Assembly (NCBI GenBank): GCA_903837025.1 | Contig: CAILTC010000579.1 | Coordinates: 1-14,151 of the forward strand | Direction: 5' to 3' | Length of the DNA stretch: 14,151 nt | Origin: an uncultured Bacteroidota bacterium | GTDB lineage: Bacteria; Bacteroidota; Bacteroidia; Flavobacteriales; Flavobacteriaceae | Shown here: positions 1 through 7,442 of the stretch, one piece after another | Numbering within the stretch: the stretch's first letter is position 1 | Layout: each line of letters opens with the position of its first letter | The notes under the pieces: model-generated | Databases searched by the model: none | Seen by the model: the letters and a program-made list of their open reading frames with translations, nothing else | What the model was told of the DNA's origin: nothing | Position numbers and translations under genes: made by a program

Positions 1-372
1 GTTCATAATCTAAAATCGGGTTATTTAAGAAATGACAAAGGCAAGTTTACTTTTGTTCCGTTTTCAAATAAAATGCAGGTTGCACCTATAAACTGTTTTG
101 TAAAATCGAAATTTGAAGGAGGTAAAGAAGAAGTATTTGCAGCTGGAAATTATTTTGGAGTTACACCATATCACAGCCGTTTTGACGGTTTTTCTGGAGC
201 ATTAATCAAAAATGCTAACACAATTTATCTAGGAAATCAAATCGGGATTGATTTTACTCAAAAAGCAGTCAGACATTTAAACATAATCAACTTCAATGGT
301 AAAAAATATTTATTGGCAACAATAAATAATAAGAAAGCCGAAGTGTATGAATTACCCATGAATGCGAATTAA
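1..372 (+). CDS. C-terminal end of a VCBS/FG-GAP repeat-type protein (5' truncated by window)
   Basis: The frame is open from base 1, so this is the last 123 residues of a larger protein and the internal ATG at 73 is not its start. The visible part has short beta-rich blocks: 'FAAGNYFGVTPYHSRFDG', a Leu/Gly-rich strand, then 'NIINFNGKKYLLATINNKKAEVYEL'. This matches the usual ending of Bacteroidota VCBS-repeat (FG-GAP, ASPIC/UnbV-like) beta-propeller proteins, which finish with a 'GNFYGV.PY..RYD' segment and a 'K.YLL...NN' strand. Such proteins are normally exported and surface-associated; the signal peptide and most repeats lie outside the window. It is followed after 39 bp by the haloperoxidase-like lipoprotein gene, probably in the same operon; this pairing recurs in flavobacteria. 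The substrate or ligand is unknown, and family assignment rests on the C-terminus alone. Confidence 0.68.
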   Translation, partial: VHNLKSGYLRNDKGKFTFVPFSNKMQVAPINCFVKSKFEGGKEEVFAAGNYFGVTPYHSRFDGFSGALIKNANTIYLGNQIGIDFTQKAVRHLNIINFNGKKYLLATINNKKAEVYELPMNAN

Positions 373-411
373 TAAAAAAGCCCAAATTCGAACAATAAAA
401 AATCCAAATCA

Positions 412-1737
412 ATGAAATCTAAAATATATCTTTTAGCTACACTAGCTGTTGTATTTATTTCTTGCAAAAAAGAAAAACCGATTGAGGTAACAACCGATCA
501 ATATCACGCATCGATAGATAATGTGGTTCAAATTATGATTCATGATATTTTTTCGCCACCCGTTGCAAGCAGGATTTTTGTATATCCTAACATTGCTGCT
601 TATGAAGTGATTGCGCAAAATAATAAAAACTATACCAGCCTTCAGCATCAATTAAAAGGGCTAGATTCTATTCCGAAATTAGACCCTAAAACTGGGGTAA
701 ATTTAAAAGTAGCTGCCTTAGTGGCACACATGGAAGTAAGTAAACAATTGGTTTTTTCAGAACAATTAGTAGAAAAATTCAGGGATAGTTTATATGCAAA
801 ATGGAAGGGAGAGAACGAAAAAGAATTTGAAGTCTCTAAAGAATACGGACTAAAAGTAGCGGAACGTATCAAAAAATGGATGGGAAAAGACAATTACAAA
901 CAAACCCGTACCCTGCCTAAATTTTCTGTTTTTGCGAGTCAACCAGGAAGATGGCAGCCTACTCCGCCAGCCTATATGGATGCCATTGAACCACATTGGA
1001 GCGAAATTAGAACCTTAGTTTTAGATTCATCTTCTCAATTTAAACCAGTTCCTGCCCTAGCCTTTTCATTAGATAAAAACGCTCCGTTTTATAAACAAAT
1101 AATGGAAGTGTATAATCTAAGTTTAGAGATGAAGAAAAAAGGAAATTCCTGTGACGAAATAAAAATGGCTCAATTTTGGGATTGCAATCCTTATGTTTCA
1201 GTAAATCAAGGCCACATGATGTTTGCCAAAAAGAAAATATCTCCAGGTGCACACTGGATGGGAATTGCAAAAATTGCCTGCAAAAAATCGAATGCTGATT
1301 TTGACAAAACAGTATTTGCTTATACCAAAACCTCTATCGGAATGTTTGAAGCTTTTATAAGTTGCTGGGACGAAAAATACCGAAGTAATGTAATTCGACC
1401 AGAAACCATAATCAATCAACATATCGATGAAAACTGGAAACCAGCATTACAAACACCACCATTCCCAGAATATACCAGCGGACATTCTGTAGTTTCAACA
1501 GTTGCAGCTACAATTTTGACCTCTGTTTTCGGAGCAGATTTTGCTTTTGTAGATAATTCAGAATTGCCTTTTGGTTTACCAAGTCGAAGCTTCAAATCAT
1601 TCGACGCAGCATCGAAAGAGGCTGCAATGAGCCGCTTTTATGGCGGAATACATTACAGAGCCGCAATAGAAAACGGAATGATCCAAGGAAAGCAAGTGGG
1701 TGATTTTGTTGTTAAAAAATTAAAAATGAAAAACTAA
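412..1737 (+). CDS. PAP2-superfamily / vanadium-dependent haloperoxidase-like lipoprotein
   Basis: This 441-residue protein starts with a lipoprotein signal (residues 1-18, hydrophobic core then FISC, lipidated Cys18), so it should be anchored in the cell envelope. The C-terminal half carries the three-part active-site signature of the vanadium haloperoxidase/acid phosphatase fold: K-x6-RP (Lys322, Arg329-Pro330), a PSGH-like box 'EYTSGHSV' (Ser356-Gly357-His358), and SRxxxGxH (Ser407-Arg408 to His414). In this family these residues bind vanadate or phosphate, and the histidines act as axial ligand/nucleophile and acid-base. The position before SGH is Thr, not the usual Pro. The length fits bacterial haloperoxidase-like proteins better than small PAP2 lipid phosphatases. 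It may oxidise halides or be a phosphatase; the sequence does not decide. It lies 39 bp after the VCBS-type gene and 1 bp before the next gene, so co-transcription is likely. Confidence 0.85.
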   Translation: MKSKIYLLATLAVVFISCKKEKPIEVTTDQYHASIDNVVQIMIHDIFSPPVASRIFVYPNIAAYEVIAQNNKNYTSLQHQLKGLDSIPKLDPKTGVNLKVAALVAHMEVSKQLVFSEQLVEKFRDSLYAKWKGENEKEFEVSKEYGLKVAERIKKWMGKDNYKQTRTLPKFSVFASQPGRWQPTPPAYMDAIEPHWSEIRTLVLDSSSQFKPVPALAFSLDKNAPFYKQIMEVYNLSLEMKKKGNSCDEIKMAQFWDCNPYVSVNQGHMMFAKKKISPGAHWMGIAKIACKKSNADFDKTVFAYTKTSIGMFEAFISCWDEKYRSNVIRPETIINQHIDENWKPALQTPPFPEYTSGHSVVSTVAATILTSVFGADFAFVDNSELPFGLPSRSFKSFDAASKEAAMSRFYGGIHYRAAIENGMIQGKQVGDFVVKKLKMKN

Positions 1738-1738
1738 A

Positions 1739-2656
1739 ATGAATTTAAGAAAAAAAATTATACTTGTTACCAGCATTGCATTATCCCTTTTATTAGGTTG
1801 GTATTTATTTATTAAGGAAAGTGATTATTGCATCACTTTTAAAGTAAAAACAGCTTCGGGAACTATTTTTCAAGGCATTCAGGAATGGTCAATCAATCAG
1901 CAAAAAAGCAAAGGAGATACTTATTCTACTAGTGAAAAAAGAAATTTTGATTACATTAAACAAGAATTACAAAGCAGCCAAAACCTATTAGAATATACTT
2001 GGGAAATGAAACCTATTAATGACTCTGTAACAAAAGTAATCGTTGGAATAAAAGATTTAAACCACAGTATTTACAATAGACTTACAGCTCCTTTTTACAG
2101 CACTAATTTCAAAAAAGAACAGATAGCTAAAGTTACTGATTTAAAAAATGGCTTAGAAAAACTTTTAGAAAATTTCAAAGTTAAAATTGATGGCGAAGGA
2201 AAATCGGAGGAAACATTTGTTGCTTATATTAATTTGAAAGCTGTGTTACAGGAAAAAGCACAAAATATGATTAAGTACAACGAAGATATTGTTTCCTATT
2301 TACACAATAACAATATTAAAATTATAGGTAGCCCCTATGTTGAAATTGGAAAATGGGATTTTGAAAAAGAAACCCTTGATTATAATTATTGTTTTCCTAT
2401 AGATAAAAACACAAAATACATTGAAGACAAATCGGTGAAATTCAAGACAATACCAGCTCAAAAAGGATTAAAAGCAACCTATTATGGTAATTTTAGAACT
2501 TCGGACAGAGCTTGGTTTACATTACTAGATTATGCAAAAACACATGATATCAAACTAGAAAACAAACCTTTAGAACATTTCTTAGACAACCCTTTTAATG
2601 GTGGTAATGAATTAGAATGGAAAACTGAAATAATCATTCCGTTTGCCTCAAAATAA
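1739..2656 (+). CDS. Membrane-anchored protein with C-terminal GyrI-like (effector-binding) domain
   Basis: The protein has 305 residues. Residues 6-25 form one hydrophobic segment after 'NLRKK', so it is probably anchored in the inner membrane with the rest outside the cytoplasm, or it is secreted. Residues about 28-150 resemble the polyketide-cyclase-like (SRPBCC) half seen in related Bacteroidota proteins, but this is only a weak match by eye. Residues about 155-302 look like a GyrI-like/AraC effector-binding domain, especially 'GLKATYYGNFRTSDRAWF' (243-260), a following 'LLDYAKTHDIKL' helix-turn, and the closing strand 'WKTEIIIPF' (294-302). GyrI-like domains bind small amphipathic or cationic molecules. 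There is no DNA-binding domain here, so direct transcription control is unlikely. Its ATG comes 1 bp after the haloperoxidase-like stop codon, which implies translational coupling and a shared role. No catalytic role can be assigned. Confidence 0.7.
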   Translation: MNLRKKIILVTSIALSLLLGWYLFIKESDYCITFKVKTASGTIFQGIQEWSINQQKSKGDTYSTSEKRNFDYIKQELQSSQNLLEYTWEMKPINDSVTKVIVGIKDLNHSIYNRLTAPFYSTNFKKEQIAKVTDLKNGLEKLLENFKVKIDGEGKSEETFVAYINLKAVLQEKAQNMIKYNEDIVSYLHNNNIKIIGSPYVEIGKWDFEKETLDYNYCFPIDKNTKYIEDKSVKFKTIPAQKGLKATYYGNFRTSDRAWFTLLDYAKTHDIKLENKPLEHFLDNPFNGGNELEWKTEIIIPFASK

Positions 2657-2687
2657 ATAATAATAATTTAGAATCAATACAAGATTT

Positions 2688-2720
2688 CGAAAACGTTTTC
2701 GGTTGTTCCGAAAACGTTTT
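2688..2720. promoter_or_regulatory. Two AAAACGTTTT palindromes, candidate LacI-family operators for the sugar operon
   Basis: The 14-bp palindrome CGAAAACGTTTTCG (2688-2701) is followed by CGAAAACGTTTT (2709-2720); the central CG steps are 21 bp apart, about two helical turns, so two dimers would bind the same DNA face. Palindromes with a central CG flanked by A and T runs are the usual target type for LacI-family sugar regulators, and the site lies just upstream of a disaccharide operon. No LacI-family gene is in the window, so the regulator is unknown. The repeats also make the hairpin annotated as a terminator; both roles could be real. Confidence 0.45.
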
Positions 2721-2725
2721 TTATT
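2690..2725 (+). terminator. Perfect 13-bp hairpin plus T-rich tail, likely intrinsic terminator
   Basis: The left arm AAAACGTTTTCGG (2690-2702) pairs without mismatch with CCGAAAACGTTTT (2708-2720) around the loop TTGTT, and the 3' arm runs into TTATTTTAAT. It sits 33 bp after the stop of the GyrI-like gene and 69 bp before the next start codon, as expected for a terminator closing the upstream operon. The stem is AT-rich, which would make it a weaker terminator than a GC-rich one. The same bases form two operator-like palindromes (separate entry), so a purely DNA-binding role is possible. Confidence 0.6.
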
Positions 2726-2789
2726 TTAATACATTTCCTAATTTTATAATTTAAATTATATTTAAAGAATAATAGGAAAAAAAACGTAA

Positions 2790-4085
2790 ATGAAATTAAA
2801 ATTAAGCTTTTGGCAGATTATCAATATGAATGTTGGTTTTTTTGGCATTCAATACAGTTTTGGTTTACAACAAAGTGCTGTTAATCCAATATATGATTTT
2901 CTACATGCAAGTCCAGACCAAATTCCCATATTAAATCTTGCCGGTCCACTAACCGGATTACTAATTCAACCAATTATTGGTGCAATGAGCGATAAAACAT
3001 GGCATCCAAAGTGGGGAAGACGTAAACCCTATTTTTTTATGGGAGCAATGGTTTGTAGTATCGCATTATTTCTTTTTCCATTTAGTAGCTCATTATGGAT
3101 GGCGGCTGGATTACTTTGGATTTTAGACGTAGGAAACAATACCGCAATGGAACCGTATCGCGCATTTATTGCAGATACCCTTAATGAAGATCAGCAACCA
3201 ATAGGTTTTCAAGCTCAAAGTTTTTTTACGGGGTTTGGACAGTTTCTAGCTTATATTTCTCTTTTTCTTTTTCCAATTGTTTTTGTTGGTTATACAGGAT
3301 CGCTACCAACTTGGATTTATGCCTCATTCTTTTTAGGAGCAGTCCTTTCTGTAACTTCCATTTGGTGGAGTATGAGCAAAACAAAAGAAATCCCTCCAAC
3401 AGCAAAAGAATTAGCCATTTTAAAAGCAGAACCCTTAAATGTTTTTTCGCCTTTCATTGATATCTATAAAGCCGTTCTAGAAATGCCTACAGTGATGTGG
3501 CAACTATTTCTGGTTTATTTGTTTCAGTGGTATGCGATGATGTGCTATTGGCAATACAACTCAAAAAGTATTGGCTTATCTGTGTGGAATGTAACTCCAA
3601 AGGATGTGATGGGTTACGAAAAAGCGGTAGAATGGAACGGATTAATTGGTGCTTTTGGATTTATAGTTACATTTTCAATTGCTTTTTATTTGGCCAAATT
3701 AGCAAAAAAACACGGTGCTAAAATGATTCATTTTGCTTGTCTGCTATTAGGAGCTATTTCTTTTTTGTGGTTTCCAATTGTTCAAAATCAATATCTATTT
3801 TTTGCAGTGATTATAGGGTACGGTATTGCTTGGGCAAGTATGATGGGAATTCCATATTTAATGGTTGTTTCGGTTGTTCCAAAAGAACGATATGGAGTAT
3901 ATATGGGAATTATCAATATGATGATTGTCATTCCAATGATTATCCAAAACCTGTCCTTTGGTTACATTCTAAAACATTACTTGAACAATGATCCAAGACA
4001 AGCAATTACTTTTGCCGGTATACTATTGATTATTAGTGCAGCTTGCACTTTAATGATCAAAAATAAAAAAGAAGTAACGGAATAA
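2790..4085 (+). CDS. MFS disaccharide transporter, SLC45/GPH (sucrose/maltose symporter) type
   Basis: This inner-membrane protein has 431 residues and about 12 predicted hydrophobic helices. It most likely imports a disaccharide with a coupled cation. The family mark is the loop after the second helix, 'GAMSDKTWHPKWGRRKPYF' (64-82), the analogue of the SDxxxxxxGRRxPF/Y motif of plant sucrose transporters, animal SLC45 and related GPH-superfamily porters. The N-terminus 'NMNVGFFGIQYSFGLQQS' is also typical of bacterial SLC45-like proteins. A hydrophilic central loop at about 195-215 separates the two six-helix halves. It is the first gene of the sugar operon, and its stop overlaps the next start by one base (TAATG), so translation is coupled. 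The glycosidase and fructokinase downstream point to sucrose as substrate; maltose or another glucoside is possible. The ATG at 2790 begins right at the first helix and has no strong ribosome-binding site, as usual in this phylum. Confidence 0.85.
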   Translation: MKLKLSFWQIINMNVGFFGIQYSFGLQQSAVNPIYDFLHASPDQIPILNLAGPLTGLLIQPIIGAMSDKTWHPKWGRRKPYFFMGAMVCSIALFLFPFSSSLWMAAGLLWILDVGNNTAMEPYRAFIADTLNEDQQPIGFQAQSFFTGFGQFLAYISLFLFPIVFVGYTGSLPTWIYASFFLGAVLSVTSIWWSMSKTKEIPPTAKELAILKAEPLNVFSPFIDIYKAVLEMPTVMWQLFLVYLFQWYAMMCYWQYNSKSIGLSVWNVTPKDVMGYEKAVEWNGLIGAFGFIVTFSIAFYLAKLAKKHGAKMIHFACLLLGAISFLWFPIVQNQYLFFAVIIGYGIAWASMMGIPYLMVVSVVPKERYGVYMGIINMMIVIPMIIQNLSFGYILKHYLNNDPRQAITFAGILLIISAACTLMIKNKKEVTE

Positions 4086-5260
4086 TGACTGACATCAATT
4101 ACATAAAAGCAATCAAATTATTAAAGAAATGCTCTTCAAACGAAGGCTTTTTGGCCAGTAACCAAAACATTTCCAATTATAAAAGAGTTTGGGCTCGTGA
4201 TGGAATAATTTGCGGATTGGCAGCATTAGCTTCGGGTGATGAAGATTTAATTGACACCTTCAAAAAAACACTCGAAACATTAGCTAAAAATCAGCATTCG
4301 AACGGTACAATACCTTCAAACGTAATGACCAATGGCGATCAAGTTGAAATTAGCTACGGCGGATTAGCAGGAAGAGTTGATGCTGTGACTTGGTTTATTA
4401 TCGGTATTTGTCAATATGCCTATTACAAAAAAGATAGGGCTTTTGTAGCCAAATATATCTCCGAAATCCAGAAATGTATCGCACTTCTTGAAGCTTGGGA
4501 ATTCAATAACAAACATCTTGTTTACGTTCCGCTATCCGGAAATTGGGCCGATGAATACATCACAGATGGTTATGTGTTAAGCGATCAATTATTGCGAATT
4601 TGGGCATTACGAAGTTATAATCATTTTGCAAATCAAAAGGACATTACAACAAAAATAGAAAATATTACCAAGCAAATCGAAATCAATTTCACGCCAAATT
4701 CTATTGGCGAAAAATTTCATGAAAGAGCTTATACCATTGCTAATAGTATTGATTTTATGCCCTGCTCCTTTTCACCTGCTGGCTATAAAACACAATTTGA
4801 TGCTTTCGCTAATTCGTTAGCATTAATACTAAATATTGGAAATGAAAATTTTCAAGACTCAATATTAAAGCATTTTGAAACCTTAAAAAATCAAATGCCA
4901 ATGGAGTTAATCCCTGCATTTTGGCCACCTATAGAAGAGAATGATTTAGATTGGAATTTACTCAAAAACAATTGCAAATATGAGTTTCGAAATTTCCCTT
5001 ACGAATTTCACAACGGTGGAAGTTGGTCCATGGTCAACGGGTTTTATGGTCTAGGATTGATTTCAAAACTCAAAAAAAAGGAAGCAGAATCTTTATTAAA
5101 CCAAATAAATAGCGCCAACTCGATAGATGATTATTCATTTTATGAAAACTTTAATAGCCAAACGAAAAAACCAAATGGCGTTCCGTTTTGTGCTTGGAGT
5201 GCCGCAGCAACAGTGATGTTACATCAAAGCATAAATACAAATTTTAAATTTATAGTCTAA
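4085..5260 (+). CDS. GH100-like (invertase-like / amylo-1,6-glucosidase-annotated) glycosidase
   Basis: This 391-residue protein has no signal peptide, so it should act in the cytoplasm. It has the look of an (alpha/alpha)6-barrel glycosidase: 'YKRVWARDG' near the start (32-40, Asp39 a candidate catalytic acid by analogy with the WxRD box of GH100/GH63/GH15-type enzymes), 'NGTIPSNV' (73-80), 'SYGGLAGRVDA' (90-100), 'GNWADEY' (152-158), and 'FHNGGSW' (308-314), which closely resembles the HNGGSWP motif of neutral/alkaline invertases. Automatic annotation may call such proteins amylo-alpha-1,6-glucosidase. With a sucrose-type transporter before it and a fructokinase after it, hydrolysis of sucrose to glucose and fructose is the best inference, but I cannot confirm the second catalytic residue by eye. 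It overlaps the transporter by one base and ends 1 bp before the kinase start. Confidence 0.65.
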   Translation: MTDINYIKAIKLLKKCSSNEGFLASNQNISNYKRVWARDGIICGLAALASGDEDLIDTFKKTLETLAKNQHSNGTIPSNVMTNGDQVEISYGGLAGRVDAVTWFIIGICQYAYYKKDRAFVAKYISEIQKCIALLEAWEFNNKHLVYVPLSGNWADEYITDGYVLSDQLLRIWALRSYNHFANQKDITTKIENITKQIEINFTPNSIGEKFHERAYTIANSIDFMPCSFSPAGYKTQFDAFANSLALILNIGNENFQDSILKHFETLKNQMPMELIPAFWPPIEENDLDWNLLKNNCKYEFRNFPYEFHNGGSWSMVNGFYGLGLISKLKKKEAESLLNQINSANSIDDYSFYENFNSQTKKPNGVPFCAWSAAATVMLHQSINTNFKFIV

Positions 5261-5261
5261 A

Positions 5262-6197
5262 TTGAAAAAAACAATTGATATTATTAGCGTAGGAGAAGTA
5301 CTTATAGACTTTATTGGTCATGAGGTAAATGCTACAATAGACCAAACAAAAAACTACCATAGATTTCTAGGTGGTTCACCAACAAATGTGGCTGTAAATG
5401 CAGCAAGATTAGGATTAAAATCGGTTCTTGTTGCTACATGTGGGCAAGACGGTCTAGGTGATTACATTATTAGAAAATTAGAAAAAAATAAAGTTATTAC
5501 CTCTCAAATTCAAAGAACAATAGATTACCCTACATCAGTAATATTCGTATCTAAATCGACAAGCACACCCGAATTTATAGCTTACAGACAAGCAGATTGC
5601 CAAATAAGCACCTCTCAATTATCAACCGAATTACTTGAAAATGCCAAAATATTTCATACGACTTGTTTTGCATTAAGCAAAAATCCAGCACGAGAAACTA
5701 TTATAGAAAGTGCCAAAAAAGCAAATTCTCTGGGTTTACAAACGAGTATTGACATTAATTTTTCGGAAAAAATTTGGCCCAATCGAGAGGAAGCAAAGCT
5801 GGTTTTAAAAGAATATTTATCAACTAATCCGCTTGTGAAATTAAGTGATGATGATTGTTTCCGTTTGTTTGATGAAGTAAAAAGCGAGGAATACATTTTC
5901 GATTATTTTCACCAATTAGGAGCCAAAACAATCTGTTTGACTAAAGGAAAGGTTGGCGTGGTTTTATCCGATTCAACTATTGGGATTATTCGTCAAAAAG
6001 CAAATTTAGTAAAAGACATAAAAGACACCACTGGTGCTGGTGATGCTTTTTGGACTGGTTTTTTATATGCACAATTAACAGAAAAAAATCTTGACGAAAC
6101 CATAACTATCGCTCAAAAAATGGCGATATTAAAACTTCAAAATCTGGGAGGTTTACCCGAAGGAATAGATGTAAAAGAATATTTAAACAAAAATTAA
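5262..6197 (+). CDS. PfkB-family sugar kinase, probable fructokinase
   Basis: This 311-residue cytoplasmic enzyme of the ribokinase/PfkB family probably phosphorylates fructose with ATP. The N-terminal 'VGEVLIDFIG' strand (10-19) and the substrate-side signature 'GGSPTNVAVNAARLG' (37-51) are clear, as is the C-terminal signature 'DTTGAGDAFWTGF' (255-267) with the anion hole GAG and catalytic base Asp261. The length is normal for bacterial fructokinases. The start is TTG at 5262: the preceding gene stops at 5258-5260, no in-frame ATG lies upstream, and a later start would remove the conserved first strand. Spacing of 1 bp suggests translation by re-initiation. Fructose specificity is inferred from the invertase-like neighbour; a related sugar such as 2-keto-3-deoxygluconate or tagatose cannot be excluded from motifs alone. 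Confidence 0.85.
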   Translation: MKKTIDIISVGEVLIDFIGHEVNATIDQTKNYHRFLGGSPTNVAVNAARLGLKSVLVATCGQDGLGDYIIRKLEKNKVITSQIQRTIDYPTSVIFVSKSTSTPEFIAYRQADCQISTSQLSTELLENAKIFHTTCFALSKNPARETIIESAKKANSLGLQTSIDINFSEKIWPNREEAKLVLKEYLSTNPLVKLSDDDCFRLFDEVKSEEYIFDYFHQLGAKTICLTKGKVGVVLSDSTIGIIRQKANLVKDIKDTTGAGDAFWTGFLYAQLTEKNLDETITIAQKMAILKLQNLGGLPEGIDVKEYLNKN

Positions 6198-6221
6198 TTC
6201 CATTCAAAAGACCAAAATAGT

Positions 6222-7442
6222 ATGAAAAAAAATTCCATCAAAATAGCCATGTATCTTAACTATTTTGTCTTTGCCATATTGCTAAATAGTGTGGGTATAG
6301 TAATCTTAAAATCACAAAAAAATTACGGTGTCAATGAATTACAAGCAAGTATTCTAGAAGCTTTTAAAGATTTACCCATTGCTATAGTTTCCTTTTTAAT
6401 CGCTTCCTTTTTACCAAGAATCGGATATAAAAAAGCCATGCTTATTGGGTTGGGACTCGTAACTTTGGCTTGTGTCAGTATGTATTTTGGTAATTCCTTT
6501 GACACGGCAAAACTACTTTTCGCCACCGTTGGGGTTTCGTTTGCGCTGATAAAAGTTTCTGTATATTCCCTTATCGGAACAATTACAGAAAATCAGAAAG
6601 AACACAACAGCCTGATGAGCAGCATCGAAGGCGTATTTATGATCGGAATCGCATTAGCCTATTTCTTATTTCCTGCTTTCAATTCGGACACAAATCCGGA
6701 TGCTTGGTTAAATGTTTATTTATTTTTAGCATTAATTTCCACGTTGTCTTTTAGCTTTCTATTTTTTACAAAATCCGAAAGTCAAACTCAAATTCCTGGT
6801 GTAGATTTAGCCGATGATTTTAGACAAATGTTTCAATTATTTGCCAAATTATTAACCATCGTTTTTGTCGTCAGTGCCTTTTTATTTGTAATGATTGAGC
6901 AAGGGATAATGACTTGGTTACCTACTTTTAATGACAAAGTATTGCACCTTCCTGAAAATATAAGCATTATGATGGCGAGTATTTTGGCAGTTTCATTAGC
7001 AGCAGGAAGACTTCTTGCGGGTCAAATTACAAAAAGAGTAGATTGGATTTGGGTACTCGTATTTTGCATCATTAGCGCTATGCTTATTGTATTATTTGTA
7101 TTGCCAAAAACAGTCGGATTACACGTTGTAAATATCAATTCGCTAAGCGATATTCCTCTAATTGGATTTGCTTTTCCGCTTGTTGGCTTATTCATCGCAC
7201 CCATTTATCCGTTGTTAAATTCGGTTATTCTTAGTGCTTTGCCCAAAAAACTACATAGTTCGATGACAGGATTAATCGTTGTTTTTTCGGCACTTGGAGG
7301 AACAATTGGTTCCAGAATAATCGGCTGGCTTTTTATGAATCAAGGCCCCGAAAACGCCTTTTATTTTACTTTGATTCCGATGACCTTGTTATTGATTTCG
7401 TTCTTTATATTAAAAAAATTAACGTCGAAAAATGAAATTTAA
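6222..7442 (+). CDS. MFS transporter, second sugar permease of the operon
   Basis: The protein has 406 residues and about 12 hydrophobic helices, with a short polar loop between the halves ('TKSESQTQIPGVDLADDF', roughly residues 184-201). A motif-A-like loop 'SFLPRIGYKKAM' (about 63-74) follows the second helix, and a related 'AGQITKRVDW' loop (about 265-274) occurs in the second half, as in general MFS porters. It shares none of the GRRKPYF signature of the first transporter, so this is a separate family and not a duplication. It starts 24 bp after the kinase and its last 11 bp overlap the trehalase-type gene, so its partner is probably that enzyme and trehalose or a related disaccharide a likely substrate. 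Export of excess sugar is an alternative. Specificity cannot be read from sequence. Confidence 0.78.
   Translation: MKKNSIKIAMYLNYFVFAILLNSVGIVILKSQKNYGVNELQASILEAFKDLPIAIVSFLIASFLPRIGYKKAMLIGLGLVTLACVSMYFGNSFDTAKLLFATVGVSFALIKVSVYSLIGTITENQKEHNSLMSSIEGVFMIGIALAYFLFPAFNSDTNPDAWLNVYLFLALISTLSFSFLFFTKSESQTQIPGVDLADDFRQMFQLFAKLLTIVFVVSAFLFVMIEQGIMTWLPTFNDKVLHLPENISIMMASILAVSLAAGRLLAGQITKRVDWIWVLVFCIISAMLIVLFVLPKTVGLHVVNINSLSDIPLIGFAFPLVGLFIAPIYPLLNSVILSALPKKLHSSMTGLIVVFSALGGTIGSRIIGWLFMNQGPENAFYFTLIPMTLLLISFFILKKLTSKNEI

Noticed and set aside
73..372. A complete 99-residue small protein starting at ATG 73
   Set aside because: The reading frame is open back to base 1 and the preceding 24 codons continue the same beta-strand pattern, so this is the tail of a larger truncated gene.
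2739..2764. TAATTTTA and TATATTTA as a -7 box for the sugar operon
   Set aside because: Both lack the final G of TAnnTTTG, there is no TTG at -33 distance, and the region is nearly pure A and T, so such matches are expected by chance. The promoter must exist near here, but I cannot place it.
3497..3991. Alternative-frame open frames inside the first permease gene
   Set aside because: Both are +2/+3 shadows of a well-supported membrane protein, rich in Cys and Ser from shifted codons, with no family signature.
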